64,000 nt of DNA from Pedobacter sp. WC2423 (GCF_040822065.1 NZ_CP162005.1:3782001-3846000), one strand, 5' to 3'. Counted from the stretch's first letter, positions 8,529 through 16,585 are shown. The notes: a model not told the origin generated them from the letters alone. Numbers and translations: made by a program.

Positions 8529-8650
8529 GAGAAACGTTATGGCAATTCCCGGATGAGTATACTTTAGATGATACTTGTTGAGAAACTTCATGGCAAAGCC
8601 CGGATGAGTAAACTTTAGATGATACTCGTGGAGAAAACGTCATTGCAAAG
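8529..8650. repeat. Tandem 51-base repeat, about 2.4 copies
   Basis: Two adjacent 51-base units, 8529-8579 and 8580-8630, share most positions (shared core CCGGATGAGTA and ACTTTAGATGATACT), and a third begins at 8631 (GAGAAAACGTCATTGCAAAG). The unit length is a multiple of three, but in-frame stops in the plus direction argue against a present gene. The wider stretch 8421-8841 holds no supportable gene; a further imperfect inverted repeat links about 8648-8673 with about 8790-8815. Confidence 0.7.
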
Positions 8651-8817
8651 TCAGAAAGCTAATAGCGATATTTGAAAACGAAGCTTAAAGAGAAACCTGA
8701 CTTTGTCCATTTTCTCTACATCATGGTGCTGTATTGCACATTTCATAAAGCTTACATTGTTATAGCTAAATATGAAAGAGGGCCGCTGTAATCGCTTTAT
8801 CTGGCTTTCTGAGCTAT

Positions 8818-8833
8818 AAAAAAAGGCTACCCA
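8818..8833. terminator. Left arm of a terminator hairpin split by the insertion sequence
   Basis: The sequence AAAAAAAGGCTACCCA is nearly the reverse complement of TGGGGCAGCCTTTT on the other side of the insertion sequence (10281-10294). Together they form a GC-rich stem flanked by A/T runs, as in a bidirectional intrinsic terminator. The original terminator would have served the TPR gene, whose stop is at 10323. Confidence 0.55.
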
Positions 8834-8879
8834 TTGTGCAATGCCCCCAAAAAGTTAGACACTTTCTGGGGGCATTATT

Positions 8880-9413
8880 ATGAAAAAGAAAAACAGACAC
8901 AGTTTTGAATTCAAGTTATACTGTGTGAAGCAGATGTCGGAACATTATCGTTCTGCAAAATCTCTGGGTGAGGAATACGGGATTACTTATTCTCTTTTCG
9001 AAGATTGGTTTAGGATATACGAGCATCTGGGAGCTCCTGGATTACTTCCCAGAAAGGGGAAAAGAGTTTTTAGTCCATCCTTTAAGCTAGCAGTCCTGAA
9101 GTCAATTCGTGAAGAAAAGTTATCTTTGAGAGCGGCAGTGCTACGTTTTGGGCTTTCAAGTGATGCGGGAATTATCGAATGGCAGAAACGATTTGAGAAG
9201 TTTGGATCATCTGGACTAGAACCGCGACCTAAAGGAAGACTACCGATGGCATATAAGGAGAATCCAGCAAACAAGCGAAAACCGAGAAAATCGGATAGGC
9301 CACTTACCCGTGAGGAAGAGCTTTTACGGGAAAATGAATATTTACGTGCAGAGAATGCCCTGCTAAAAAAGCTCCAGGCCTTAGTTCAAGCCGAAAACAA
9401 GCGCAAGCCATAA
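8880..9413 (+). CDS. IS3-family transposase OrfA (two helix-turn-helix domains)
   Basis: Protein of 177 residues with two successive HTH regions, about residues 5-50 (SAKSLGEEYGITYSLFEDW) and 58-105 (SLRAAVLRFGLSSDAGIIEW). Two HTH units are typical of the IS150 subgroup. A leucine-heptad helix follows at about 140-172 (EEELLRENEYLRAENALLKK), used for multimer formation. The heptamer A AAA AAG at 9365-9371 is in the correct phase for -1 slippage, and the -1 frame is open from there into orfB, so an OrfAB fusion transposase is likely. OrfA alone probably acts as a regulator. Confidence 0.93.
   Translation: MKKKNRHSFEFKLYCVKQMSEHYRSAKSLGEEYGITYSLFEDWFRIYEHLGAPGLLPRKGKRVFSPSFKLAVLKSIREEKLSLRAAVLRFGLSSDAGIIEWQKRFEKFGSSGLEPRPKGRLPMAYKENPANKRKPRKSDRPLTREEELLRENEYLRAENALLKKLQALVQAENKRKP
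9365..9371 (+). promoter_or_regulatory. Programmed -1 frameshift heptamer A AAA AAG
   Basis: In the orfA frame the codons read CTA AAA AAG, giving the classic slippery heptamer. After slipping back one base, the frame continues without a stop through the orfB ATG at 9413. GC-rich sequence follows (GCTCCAGGCC), as expected for a stimulatory structure, although I have not folded it. Confidence 0.8.
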
Positions 9414-10261
9414 TGGAACTAAGGCATCAGTTCGACCTGGATACCCTGTTGAATTGTATTAGCATGGCAAGAAGTACATTTTATTATTATTCTAAGAAGG
9501 CCAGTTTGCCTGATAAATACGAACAGGTCAAGATCCAGATCAACAAGGTCTATCATGCCCATAAAGGTCGCTTCGGCTATCGGCGCATTACCTTGCAACT
9601 GAAACGGGTCGGAATGGCTATTAACCATAAGACTGTATTTAGATTGATGGGAGAAATGAGGTTGAAGAGCCTGATCAGGATAAAAAAATACAGGTCTTAT
9701 AGGGGCAAGCTAGGGAAAATAGCTCCAAATATCCTTAATAGGAATTTCAAGGCTAACCAACCTATGCAAAAATGGGCCACAGATGTTACAGAATTCAAAG
9801 TCAAGGGAAAGAAATTGTACCTCTCTCCAATAATAGACCTGTTCAATCAGGAGATTATCAGCTATGAACTCACTGACAGGCCGGTTTTCAAGGGAGTATT
9901 GGACATGCTCAAAAAAGTATTACCACAAGCTAGGAATACTTCTCAGTTAGTCTTGCATTCTGACCAGGGATGGCAATACCAGATGCCAAAGTATCAGCAA
10001 CTGCTAAAAGCAAATGGGATTATCCAAAGTATGTCCAGAAAAGGTAATTGCTTAGATAATGCTATAATTGAAAACTTTTTCGGAACCTTAAAATCGGAAC
10101 TCTTCTACTTAAATGAATATGAATCGACAGATCAGCTCAAAAAAGATATAAATGACTATATCTGGTACTACAACAAGGAACGAATAAAATTGAACTTAAA
10201 CGGAATGAGCCCGATGGAATATCGGGCTCATTATAACAAATCTAATACTAAATTTGTCTAA
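9413..10261 (+). CDS. IS3-family transposase OrfB (DDE integrase core)
   Basis: Protein of 282 residues with the rve-type catalytic core. The N-terminal HTH_21-like part includes GRFGYRRITLQLKR. The catalytic triad is visible: first Asp in WATDVTEFKV, second Asp in LVLHSDQGWQYQ, and Glu in NAIIENFFGTLKSEL, with the spacing of 35 residues typical of IS3. Its own ATG overlaps the orfA stop (TAATG), but the main product is probably the frameshifted OrfAB. No frame damage is visible, so the element may be active. Confidence 0.95.
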   Translation: MELRHQFDLDTLLNCISMARSTFYYYSKKASLPDKYEQVKIQINKVYHAHKGRFGYRRITLQLKRVGMAINHKTVFRLMGEMRLKSLIRIKKYRSYRGKLGKIAPNILNRNFKANQPMQKWATDVTEFKVKGKKLYLSPIIDLFNQEIISYELTDRPVFKGVLDMLKKVLPQARNTSQLVLHSDQGWQYQMPKYQQLLKANGIIQSMSRKGNCLDNAIIENFFGTLKSELFYLNEYESTDQLKKDINDYIWYYNKERIKLNLNGMSPMEYRAHYNKSNTKFV

Positions 10262-10280
10262 ACTTTTGGGGGCAGTCCAT

Positions 10281-10294
10281 TGGGGCAGCCTTTT
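10281..10294. terminator. Right arm of the split terminator hairpin
   Basis: TGGGGCAGCCTTTT here pairs with the left arm at 8818-8833 across the inserted element. Because 1.4 kb now separates the arms, the hairpin can hardly work as a terminator for the TPR gene ending at 10323. Confidence 0.55.
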
Positions 10295-10322
10295 AAATAT
10301 GCTAAGTATTTAGATTTAAATA

Positions 10323-12041
10323 CTATTTTTTCTTAGAAGGAGCTTTTGCAGCAGGGGCAGCTAATTGTTTTGCGCCGGCTAATGCATTTGCATTTGCAGG
10401 ATCAATAGCTAAGGCCTTTTTGAAATAGTCACCTGCTTTTGCTTTATCTGTAGGAGTATAAGCAAATCCTAAGTTAGTATAAGCTTCAACTAAGTTTCTT
10501 TTTTCAGCTTCAGCAGCACCTAATTCAGGTTTTTTAACCGTTACTAAATCCAGGTATTGCTCATAGTAAGGAACTAATAAACCTTTAGGATTAGTCTGAT
10601 CATCCATCAAACGTGCAACACGTGCTCTCATGATGTAAGCCAGAGTGAATTCAGGTGAAACTTTGTTTAAGTGCGCTAAAGCTGAGTCAGCTTCCACTAA
10701 AATAGTTTTAGCTGGATTCTTTTTGTCTCTGTCTTTGTTTGCATAATCAAAGTAATCAGCAGAAGCCAGGTAGTAATAGTTAGTTAATGAACCTTTACCG
10801 TTTGGATTCAATTTGATTGCGTCTTTATAAACAGCAGCAGCCTGATCGTATTTTTTGTTTGTATATAATGCTTTACCAACATCTTCTAATGCTTCTACGT
10901 TAGTAGAATCTTTAGAGATTGCTGTTCTGATGCTTTTTAAAGCTAAACTATCTTGTCCTGCAACTAACTGAGCTTTACCTAAATAAAGATAATCAGCAGC
11001 GATTAAACGAGAAGTATCAGCGTTTTTAGCGAAGAAATCGGTTAATAATTTCAAACTCTCAGGGTTTTTGTTTTCAGCTGCTGAGTATGCTTGTAAACGA
11101 TTGATTACTAATGTTTTCTGGTTGTTAGGATATAATTTTGCAATATCAGCAGTTTCAGTCTCTAAAGCTTTGAAATCTTTTGCATAGAACAAGAACTGAG
11201 CATAACGTAATCTTGTATCGAAAGATTTGTCAGTCAGGTCCATGTATTTTTTGTAGTTTTCTAAAGCTTGTTTAGATTTTTCATCATAGTGAGCTGGCTC
11301 AAAGTTTGCCCATTGCATGTACAATTCAGCAATTTCACGGTAAGCAGGACCATAGTTAGGGTCAGCTGTGATTACTTCTTTCAATTGAGTTTCAGATTCA
11401 GGAAATGCTCTTGATTCTTTGTACATTCTTCCGATCTGAACTTTAGCTCTTACTAAGCCTTCATTGATGTTCAATGCGCGTAAGTAGTTGCTTAATGCTT
11501 CAGAATTTTTTTTCTGTGCTGCATACAGATCACCTAAAGCCAAAAATGTTTCCGGATCTTTATCAGCTGCATCTACTTCGTCAGCTTTTGTTAAGTTAGT
11601 TAAAGCTGCTGCGAAATCTGGTTTGTTTTGCTCCAGATAAGCTTTACCAATGTATAAATATGGAGTGTGGTCTTTTTTAGAGGCTAATCCGATAGCTTTG
11701 TCAAAATTAGTTTTTGCTGATGCCGCATTGTTAGTCGCAAGATCTACGTGTCCTAATCCTACATAGTTTAAGGCATATTTAGGATCAGCAGTAATCCCTT
11801 TAGTAAAAACTGCTTTAGCAGAATCCACATACTCATTATGCAGATATACATCACCTAAGTTAAAATAGTTCTCCCCTTTACCCGCCTGAGAACTTACTAG
11901 TGATTTAAGCATAGAAGTTGCTTTAGCATACTGCTCAGCATCAATTGCTTTTTTTGCATCACTTAAGTTTTGAGCAAAAGAGGCAGAACCCATCACTACT
12001 AAACCTAAACTTAAGGTTATTGCTTTCTTTGTCATTTTCAT
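10323..12041 (-). CDS. Exported tetratricopeptide repeat protein
   Basis: I place the start at 12041 (MKMTKKAITLSLGLVVMGSA, about 572 residues), because it gives a clean signal peptide ending at SFAQ. The longer frame to 12098 begins inside a duplicated leader. The body is a series of TPR units along its whole length, for example GKGENYFNLGDVYLHNEYVD, PKYALNYVGLGHVDLATNNA and NPNGKGSLTNYYYLASADYF, and ends in a lysine- and alanine-rich tail (APAAKAPSKKK). It is the last gene of the exbB-tonB group, which suggests a periplasmic scaffold role, but its partner is not known. Its terminator appears broken by the insertion sequence. Confidence 0.85.
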   Translation of the reverse strand: MKMTKKAITLSLGLVVMGSASFAQNLSDAKKAIDAEQYAKATSMLKSLVSSQAGKGENYFNLGDVYLHNEYVDSAKAVFTKGITADPKYALNYVGLGHVDLATNNAASAKTNFDKAIGLASKKDHTPYLYIGKAYLEQNKPDFAAALTNLTKADEVDAADKDPETFLALGDLYAAQKKNSEALSNYLRALNINEGLVRAKVQIGRMYKESRAFPESETQLKEVITADPNYGPAYREIAELYMQWANFEPAHYDEKSKQALENYKKYMDLTDKSFDTRLRYAQFLFYAKDFKALETETADIAKLYPNNQKTLVINRLQAYSAAENKNPESLKLLTDFFAKNADTSRLIAADYLYLGKAQLVAGQDSLALKSIRTAISKDSTNVEALEDVGKALYTNKKYDQAAAVYKDAIKLNPNGKGSLTNYYYLASADYFDYANKDRDKKNPAKTILVEADSALAHLNKVSPEFTLAYIMRARVARLMDDQTNPKGLLVPYYEQYLDLVTVKKPELGAAEAEKRNLVEAYTNLGFAYTPTDKAKAGDYFKKALAIDPANANALAGAKQLAAPAAKAPSKKK

Positions 12042-12150
12042 CCGTTTTCGATTTGATTTTAAAGGTGATAAAGCTTGCATGAAAAATGCAGGTTTCATCC
12101 GTTTTCTGTTTGATTTTTAAAGGTGATGAAGCTTACATGAAATATGCAGG
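12036..12150. repeat. Tandem duplication of the TPR gene leader (57 and 58 bases)
   Basis: 12036-12092 and 12093-12150 are near-identical direct copies differing at a few positions. Each carries TTTCATCCGTTTTC at its left end, so on the minus strand each holds an ATGAAA start-like triplet after AAAACGG. The duplication has doubled the translation-start region and produced an in-frame extension of the downstream gene. Confidence 0.85.
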
Positions 12151-12238
12151 CTCATCGGTTACTTATTTTTATTTACTGTATAAGCTAATTCGTTTTCTTT
12201 CTATTGCAGTCCACTAAAAACCACGGCTCAATATAATA

Positions 12239-13144
12239 TTAATTTTCCTTTTTTATATTAATCTCTCTTGGATTCATCTTATTTGGTCCTAGTCCGGATT
12301 TCAAAACTATCAACTGACCTCTCTGGCCTGTTAACCATGTTGCAAAACCCGTGCCTAAACCATTTTTACCTTCTGCATTAATGATATAAACATTCCTTAA
12401 GAAAGGATAGATACCATCAATTAAATTTTTTTGAGTAGGTTTATAGAAGGTATCATCACCTTTTTTACCCTTGGTGTTTTTTACACCCATAACTTTCACC
12501 TTATCGGTAAAGTCCTGCTGATCACGGCTATTTTTCATTAGCCAGTTCACCCCAACAACTCCAATATAGTTCTTATGCTCTGCAACATATTTGATAACGT
12601 CTTTATTATTCTGTAAAGTATAAATACCTGACTTAGGTAATTCTTTAATCTGAGAAAGGTCCTTAAAATAGCGCAGTGTGCTTGAATAAGCATTATCAAA
12701 AACTAGTTGTTTACCAGAAGTGGATGTGCCTTTCATGATCGAAACCACTTCATCAGCAGTAATCGTTGAATCCGGATTATCATTTCCCGTAATCAGTGCG
12801 ATGCCGTCAATAGCGAACCGGGAAGTAAAAATTGGAATACTTCTCTTACTATAAGCCTTTTCTTCATCAGGTGTAAGCATTCTGGATAAAACCGCGACCC
12901 TTACACTATCATTTAAGAAAGTAGGCAGGATTTTATTCTCATTTCCCTGTATCAATTCAAATTTAGCATCCGGATAATCCAGTTTGAAGACTTCGATCTG
13001 ATCTTCCAGAACCGAAGAAAAACTCTCGTCAACAAGTAACTTTAACGTACCCGAAACACGCGATGCTTCCCCATCATCACCTTTAGGCTTTTGCTTACAA
13101 GCAATGAATAAAAATAATGGCAGGATAAAAATCAGCTTCTTCAT
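12239..13144 (-). CDS. PstS-like phosphate-type substrate-binding lipoprotein
   Basis: Protein of 301 residues with a lipoprotein signal: MKKLIFILPLFLFIAC, lipobox LFIAC with Cys16. The body has the periplasmic-binding fold of the PstS family (SGTLKLLVDESFSSVLEDQI, then FTSRFAIDGIALITGNDNPD and a C-terminal GTGFATWLTGQRGQLIVLK). No pstC, pstA or pstB is nearby. Instead it lies downstream of tonB and a small membrane protein, 1 base from the latter. It may bind phosphate or another anion for a Ton-linked process; that is inference. Cluster context and lipobox are seen directly. Confidence 0.8.
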   Translation of the reverse strand: MKKLIFILPLFLFIACKQKPKGDDGEASRVSGTLKLLVDESFSSVLEDQIEVFKLDYPDAKFELIQGNENKILPTFLNDSVRVAVLSRMLTPDEEKAYSKRSIPIFTSRFAIDGIALITGNDNPDSTITADEVVSIMKGTSTSGKQLVFDNAYSSTLRYFKDLSQIKELPKSGIYTLQNNKDVIKYVAEHKNYIGVVGVNWLMKNSRDQQDFTDKVKVMGVKNTKGKKGDDTFYKPTQKNLIDGIYPFLRNVYIINAEGKNGLGTGFATWLTGQRGQLIVLKSGLGPNKMNPREINIKKEN

Positions 13145-13145
13145 T

Positions 13146-13370
13146 CTAGTTGTCTTTTTGATTAATCAAACGGAAAAATCTTATTACCGCATAAACGATC
13201 AGTAATAGTCCGAATAAGATACGGTAGGTAGGCTTGATTTCGAAAGGAATGTCTTTCCAGAAGATTAATGCTGTTCCAAGTACCACGTACATGGTCAACA
13301 TCGCCAGGCCTAAAATGAACAGAAATCGCTGTTGAGGCGATTTCTGTTTGAATGTATTGAAGTTAAACAT
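13146..13370 (-). CDS. Small membrane protein of unknown function
   Basis: A 74-residue protein with two hydrophobic helices, about residues 17-34 (FILGLAMLTMYVVLGTAL) and 47-66 (YRILFGLLLIVYAVIRFF), and basic ends. I do not recognise a named family. It sits between tonB (14-base gap) and the PstS-like gene (1-base gap), so it is almost surely expressed with them. Its position suggests an accessory membrane role in the Ton system. Confidence 0.75.
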   Translation of the reverse strand: MFNFNTFKQKSPQQRFLFILGLAMLTMYVVLGTALIFWKDIPFEIKPTYRILFGLLLIVYAVIRFFRLINQKDN

Positions 13371-13384
13371 TATTGTAATAATAT

Positions 13385-14206
13385 TTAGTTAGATAAAGTG
13401 AAACTGATCGGGATGTTATATTTAACACGAACAGGTTTACCATTCTGGATACCAGGAGTCCATTTTGGACTAGCCTTTAATACCCTGATAGCCTCTTCAT
13501 CAGTACCACCACCTAATTTACGCTCAACTTTAATATCAGTCAGACGACCATCTTTCTCAACTACGAAAGATAAGAACACCTTACCCTGAATATTATTTTC
13601 CTGAGCCATAGGAGGATATCTTACTGCTTTATGCAAGTATGCATAAAACTTGTCCATACCTCCAGGGAAACCTGGCTGAGTTTCGATACTTACGAAGTCA
13701 TAAACTTTAGTATCTTCCACTACTGCTGCTTGTTTAGGGCCTTCTCCAACTGGACCAGCCACAACAATATCAGCACCCGGATCACCCTCAATTGTTTTCT
13801 GACCTGGGTCAGCAGCTTTTAATTGCTCAATCTGAGGAGGATCTTCATCACGAACCTGATTATCCGGTTTTACAATCGGAGGAGGGAACTTGATTTGATC
13901 CGTCTTTGGTGGCGGTGGCTCAACCGGTGGCGGTGGAGGTGTTTTTGGATCCACCGGAGGCGGAGGTGCAACAGTAACTTCAACTTGTTTCACAATCTCC
14001 TCTTCAGGAAGCTGACCCTTGATCAAAGTAATGATCTTAGGTAAAAGAAACAAAAATATAAAAGCTGCCGAAGCAAAAAGTAGTGCTCTTGAAGTATTTG
14101 CGCCATTTTGTTTACGTAGCTCGTAAGCTCCGTATTCTTTGTTCTTTTTAGCGAAAATAACATCAAGCCATTCCTTATTGAATAAATCTATTTTAGATCC
14201 GAACAT
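13385..14206 (-). CDS. tonB: Energy transducer TonB
   Basis: Protein of 273 residues. The N-terminal cytoplasmic part (FNKEWLDVIFAKKNKEYGAY) is the Bacteroidetes TonB start, followed by one membrane helix (about 40-60), a proline-rich periplasmic spacer with repeated PPPPP runs (about 80-125) and the TonB C-terminal domain (about 190-273), including YPPMAQENNIQGKVFLSFVV. It passes proton-motive force from ExbB/ExbD to outer-membrane receptors. It lies 27 bases downstream of the second exbD gene. Confidence 0.95.
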   Translation of the reverse strand: MFGSKIDLFNKEWLDVIFAKKNKEYGAYELRKQNGANTSRALLFASAAFIFLFLLPKIITLIKGQLPEEEIVKQVEVTVAPPPPVDPKTPPPPPVEPPPPKTDQIKFPPPIVKPDNQVRDEDPPQIEQLKAADPGQKTIEGDPGADIVVAGPVGEGPKQAAVVEDTKVYDFVSIETQPGFPGGMDKFYAYLHKAVRYPPMAQENNIQGKVFLSFVVEKDGRLTDIKVERKLGGGTDEEAIRVLKASPKWTPGIQNGKPVRVKYNIPISFTLSN

Positions 14207-14233
14207 TGCTTGTTATTTAAAATGTTAATAATA

Positions 14234-14770
14234 TTATAAAAGATTCTGAGATTTCATGAATGCTTTTTCAGCATCAGTGATATTTTCATCATCAATTGCA
14301 GGAGCCGACTTGATTCCGGTAATTGCTAACTCATCCATGATATCAACAAAGTTTTTATAGGTAGCGCCAGAAGTTGGTTTAATCACCATAACGATAGATT
14401 TACCACTTGCAGCCTGTACTTTTTGTTTGTTATCCAGTATCGATTTTCTGATCTCAGTAAAATTCTGAACTTCAGGAGCTGATTTTCCAGCTTCTCCCAT
14501 GTACCAGGCAACCTTGTTATTTTTACCTAACAAAATTGTCATAGTCTGAGATGCTCTTAATTCAAGTCTCTGCTCATTCTTCTCATCTTTATCTGGCTTC
14601 GCAATATCCATTGCGATTGGTTTATTCAGCGTGGTGGTTAACATGAAGAAGGTAATCAATAAGAACGCTAAATCAACCATCGCGGTTAAATCTACTTTCG
14701 TAGACGATTTCTTACTCCTTACTTTCCCACCCTTTTTGCCACCCCCGCCGGAGGTATCTAATTCTGCCAT
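14234..14770 (-). CDS. exbD: ExbD/TolR family protein (second copy)
   Basis: Protein of 178 residues. After a glycine- and lysine-rich cytoplasmic start, the single membrane helix carries the conserved aspartate in KVDLTAMVDLAFLLITFFML. The rest is the periplasmic ExbD domain. It lies 7 bases after the other exbD and upstream of tonB. Two different ExbD proteins in a row are common in Bacteroidetes Ton operons and may form a mixed complex. Confidence 0.93.
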   Translation of the reverse strand: MAELDTSGGGGKKGGKVRSKKSSTKVDLTAMVDLAFLLITFFMLTTTLNKPIAMDIAKPDKDEKNEQRLELRASQTMTILLGKNNKVAWYMGEAGKSAPEVQNFTEIRKSILDNKQKVQAASGKSIVMVIKPTSGATYKNFVDIMDELAITGIKSAPAIDDENITDAEKAFMKSQNLL

Positions 14771-14777
14771 GTTTTAA

Positions 14778-15392
14778 TTATTTGCTACCGCCTTCAGCAG
14801 TGGTGATTAAACTGAATTTGTTAATTTTTTGTTTTTGAAGGATGTCAACAATTTTCTTTACCATCGGGTAGCCTTCTTCAGCGTCACCTTTGATACTTAC
14901 TCTCATTCCTTCAGAATGCAGCTCAGCAACAGCTTTACGGGATTGAAGAATCCAATCTGCCAATTGATTATTGGTAGAATCGGTAGGTATACCTGTTTCC
15001 AGACCTGATTTCTTTCTTTTATCTCCGTCCAGCATCACAAACTGTTTTAAACTCTGGATTGGCACACCAAATGATCCAATTACGCTAAAGCGTTTTTTCT
15101 CTTCTGGTGTAAAACTGATCTTATATTGCTCACCAATTTTTTCCAGCGTTGCTACTTTGATATCCTGACCAGCAGCTTCGAAGAAAACTTTGTCTGCACC
15201 AATCGTTAAAATCGCGATGTCCTTTTCAGGAACTTTGATTTTATACGTTGACGTAGGAAGTCTTACATCCAAAGGGTCCGGTTGTTTTGCAGTCGCTGAT
15301 AAAATAAAGTAAGTAAGTAACAGGAAGGACACGTCGCACATGGCGGTCATATCAATCGAGGTACTCTTTCTTTGAACCTTTGCTCTAGGCAT
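14778..15392 (-). CDS. exbD: ExbD/TolR family protein (first copy)
   Basis: Protein of 204 residues with the ExbD helix TSIDMTAMCDVSFLLLTYFI and its proton-path aspartate. The periplasmic part is longer than in the second copy and ends MVKKIVDILQKQKINKFSLI, the usual ExbD C-terminal helix-strand. It follows exbB by 86 bases. Confidence 0.93.
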   Translation of the reverse strand: MPRAKVQRKSTSIDMTAMCDVSFLLLTYFILSATAKQPDPLDVRLPTSTYKIKVPEKDIAILTIGADKVFFEAAGQDIKVATLEKIGEQYKISFTPEEKKRFSVIGSFGVPIQSLKQFVMLDGDKRKKSGLETGIPTDSTNNQLADWILQSRKAVAELHSEGMRVSIKGDAEEGYPMVKKIVDILQKQKINKFSLITTAEGGSK

Positions 15393-15478
15393 AATTTTAA
15401 AAATTACTTATGTTTTGTATAATGATGTTAATTCTTCCGGTTTTCCATAAAGCCGGTAAAAAAAAATTACATTATTTT

Positions 15479-16306
15479 CTATTTATGCGTAGAAGCATAA
15501 GTTTGGATGATGCTAAAACCAGCTTCATCAATTGCATAAGTTAATTTATCAATTTTAGAAGTCAGGATGTTGTACATGATAATCGCTAAAGTTGAAGTAC
15601 CGATACCAGTTGCAGTATTGATCAATGCCTCAGAAATACCTGTTGCTAACGCTGCTGAATCCGGAGCTCCAGAAGCACCTAAACCACCGAAGGCCTTGAT
15701 CATACCTGTTACTGTTCCTAATAATCCCATTAATGTACCAACTGATACTAATGTTGCGATTACTGTTAAGTTTTGCTCTAACATTGGCATTTCTAATGTT
15801 GTAGCTTCTTCGATATCTTTTTGGATAGCTAAACATTTCTGGTCTGTGTCCATGTTTGTTTCAACTTCCATCTCACGATATTTTTTCAAACCAGATTTGA
15901 TTACGTTAGCAACCGAACCTTGTTGTTTATCGCACTCAGCCATAGCTGCTTCGATATTATTTGAATTTAAAAGTGCTTGTACTTTTTTCACGAAGGCATC
16001 TAAACTAGATGTACCAGTTGCTTTTCCGATAACGATGAAACGTTCTACTGAGAATACGATTACCATTAAAAGCATACCCATTAAGATTGGAACGATTGGT
16101 CCACCTTTGTAAGCCATACCTGCATAGTTACCAACTTTAGGTAAGTTCTCAACGTTGTTGTCAATAAAGTTATTTGCATCTCCAAGAACGAATTTATAAA
16201 TAAGTGCCGCGATGATAATACAAATTGGAATGACTAGAGTAGCGAATAGATTTGAAGCTGATGAGCTTTCCTTTTTAACTGTTGTTGGTTTTGGTGCGTT
16301 TGCCAT
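15479..16306 (-). CDS. exbB: MotA/TolQ/ExbB proton channel family protein
   Basis: Protein of 275 residues with three main hydrophobic helices plus an N-terminal one (about 20-40). The MotA_ExbB region shows TLVSVGTLMGLLGTVTGMIK and the last helix ALINTATGIGTSTLAIIMYN, with the conserved threonine-rich face. It forms the proton channel with the two ExbD proteins. It is the first gene of the operon, with a predicted promoter about 100 bases upstream. Confidence 0.95.
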   Translation of the reverse strand: MANAPKPTTVKKESSSASNLFATLVIPICIIIAALIYKFVLGDANNFIDNNVENLPKVGNYAGMAYKGGPIVPILMGMLLMVIVFSVERFIVIGKATGTSSLDAFVKKVQALLNSNNIEAAMAECDKQQGSVANVIKSGLKKYREMEVETNMDTDQKCLAIQKDIEEATTLEMPMLEQNLTVIATLVSVGTLMGLLGTVTGMIKAFGGLGASGAPDSAALATGISEALINTATGIGTSTLAIIMYNILTSKIDKLTYAIDEAGFSIIQTYASTHK

Positions 16307-16403
16307 TTTTTTAGTTTTTGAGTTTTTAGTACTTTGTTTTTTAAATTTAGATTAAATATCTTGTAATACACACAACGACGAATAGAATCAAATGTTGCAA
16401 TAA

Positions 16404-16433
16404 CAAATCTACAACTTTGATTTTAATTCCAAA
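16404..16433 (-). promoter_or_regulatory. Predicted exbB operon promoter
   Basis: On the minus strand TTTG (16433-16430) and TAGATTTG (16411-16404) are 18 bases apart and match both Bacteroidetes promoter elements. Transcription would start near 16397, about 90 bases before exbB. No other strong match is seen in the gap 16307-16497. Confidence 0.7.
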
Positions 16434-16497
16434 TTAAATTATCATTACCAGGTAAATTTGATTTTCGCAATAAATCTATTGTCGCGTAGCTATTATT

Positions 16498-16530
16498 AAA
16501 AAAGATTGTCCCGGTTAGAAGACAATCTTT
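16498..16530 (-). terminator. Intrinsic terminator of pckA
   Basis: Read on the minus strand, AAAGATTGTC (16530-16521) pairs perfectly with GACAATCTTT (16510-16501), with a 10-base loop, and the stem is followed by more T residues. It lies 56 bases after the pckA stop and separates pckA from the exbB operon. Confidence 0.8.
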
Positions 16531-16585
16531 CACAATGAAAACTAAAAAAAAATTCAAATGCAAATTTTTCCTTAAAAAAAATGAT

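Larger units (their letters stand above)
8842..10274 (+). mobile_element. IS3-family (IS150-type) insertion sequence, complete
   Basis: The element is 1433 bases long and bounded by 20-base terminal inverted repeats: TGCCCCCAAAAAGTTAGACA at the left and the inverted form of TGCCCCCAAAAGTTTAGACA at the right (18 of 20 match). Ends starting TG and finishing CA are typical of IS3 elements. It carries orfA and orfB in -1 phase with a frameshift heptamer. I do not see a convincing short target duplication: the flanks read CAA on the left and GTC on the right. A hairpin at 8840-8876 overlaps the left end just before orfA. Confidence 0.93.

Noticed and set aside
8458..8643. Minus-strand open frame of 61 codons with repeated VSSKVYSSG
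   Set aside because: The peptide repeats arise from the 51-base DNA repeats. No start context or homology is apparent, so I list the DNA repeat only.
8842..10274. Target-site duplication around the insertion sequence
   Set aside because: The bases next to the ends (CAA and GTC) differ. The shared CCATTG near both ends is part of the complementary flanking hairpin sequence and not directly adjacent to the ends.
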